A model generated the notes under the pieces. The model had not been told where the DNA came from and did no database searches. It saw only the letters and a list, made by a program, of their open reading frames with translations. A DNA stretch of 6,069 bases from an uncultured Acidaminococcus sp. (GTDB lineage Bacteria; Bacillota_C; Negativicutes; Acidaminococcales; Acidaminococcaceae), in assembly GCA_900314165.1 (NCBI GenBank), contig OMUE01000011.1, forward strand, positions 1 to 6,069, read 5' to 3'. A program made the translations under genes and the position numbers. Of this stretch, positions 5,945-6,069 are shown piece by piece. The first letter of the stretch is position 1. Every line of letters starts with the position of its first letter.

Positions 5945-5973
5945 TTGACATTCCAGAAATAAGGAAGAAATAT
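5945..5973 (+). promoter_or_regulatory. Candidate promoter with consensus -35
   Basis: TTGACA (5945-5950) is a perfect -35. The -10 is weak: AAATAT (5968-5973) at 17 bp spacing, or AATATG at 18 bp. A second option lies downstream: TTGCCT (5998-6003), 16 bp, AATAAA (6020-6025), which would put its -35 inside the palindrome. Either would transcribe rightwards to a gene beyond the window. Confidence 0.35.
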
Positions 5974-5984
5974 GTAAGGGGAGT

Positions 5985-6012
5985 GCTAAGGTTAGTTTTG
6001 CCTAACCTTAGC
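5985..6012. promoter_or_regulatory. Palindromic operator candidate, DtxR/IdeR-like
   Basis: An 11-bp perfect inverted repeat, GCTAAGGTTAG-TTTTG-C-CTAACCTTAGC, surrounds a 6-nt centre (5996-6001). Compared by eye with the DtxR/IdeR box as I remember it (TTAGGTTAGGCTAACCTAA), bases 5992-6010 match 15 of 19. The overlapping register 5987-6005, read on the - strand, matches 14 of 19. It lies just downstream of, or over, the candidate promoters, where a repressor would act. No T run follows on either strand, so it is not a terminator. Another GGTTAG half-site lies at 6034-6039. The assignment to a metal-dependent regulator is inference. Confidence 0.45.
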
Positions 6013-6021
6013 TGGAAAAAA

Positions 6022-6045
6022 TAAAGACAATGCGGTTAGTCTTTA
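6022..6045. repeat. 7-bp inverted repeat near the window end
   Basis: TAAAGAC (6022-6028) and GTCTTTA (6039-6045) flank a 10-nt loop containing a GGTTAG half-site. It may be part of the same control region as the larger palindrome, either as a weak operator or as a leader hairpin. It is short enough to be chance. Confidence 0.3.
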
Positions 6046-6069
6046 CTTACAGGAGTTATTCTAGCATAC

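Noticed and set aside
6051..6069. AGGAG as the ribosome site of a gene starting in the window
   Set aside because: No ATG, GTG or TTG lies at a suitable distance before the window ends.

Overview
The window carries six protein-coding genes, all on the + strand, and two short non-coding stretches (about 3380-3523 and 5761-6069) rich in inverted repeats. The gene set (a multi-cluster RnfB, ApbE, a NusG_II-domain protein, a 'Gx transporter', a family 4 uracil-DNA glycosylase and an AmmeMemoRadiSam pair) suggests a moderately GC-rich anaerobic Firmicute. My best guess is the Negativicutes, for example an Acidaminococcus-like fermenter. This is inferred from gene content and order, not from a marker gene.

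Region 1 (1-3379) is the tail of what looks like an rnf operon. It begins inside rnfB, the iron-sulfur subunit of the Rnf ferredoxin:NAD+ oxidoreductase. rnfB overlaps apbE by 4 bp (ATGA); apbE is the flavin transferase that would attach FMN to the Rnf flavoproteins. After 10 bp comes a small membrane-anchored NusG_II protein. It overlaps by 20 bp a five- to six-helix membrane protein of the 'heptaprenyl diphosphate synthase component I / Gx transporter' family. After another 10 bp comes a 4Fe-4S uracil-DNA glycosylase. No internal promoter or terminator is visible, so these five genes are probably cotranscribed.

Region 2 (3378-3523) holds a long imperfect hairpin. Each 31-nt arm is four copies of a 7-nt unit close to GCGAAGA. 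The left arm starts on the last two bases of the glycosylase stop codon, and the right arm runs into T5, so it may terminate the operon. An extended -10 promoter (TGTTACAAT) follows directly.

Region 3 (3524-5760) is a two-gene AmmeMemoRadiSam unit. The first gene encodes a LigB-type dioxygenase-like domain fused to an AMMECR1 domain; the second encodes a PflA-like radical SAM enzyme. They overlap by ATGA. The biochemical role of this widespread system is, to my knowledge, not settled. The radical SAM protein ends unusually early, just before a third copy of the 31-nt repeat.

Region 4 (5761-6069) has no convincing gene but contains about seven consecutive stem-loops. These include a 20-bp near-perfect hairpin (probably a terminator), a TTGACA-type -35, and an 11-bp palindrome that resembles a DtxR/IdeR-type metal-regulator box. 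This is probably the control region of a gene just beyond the window.
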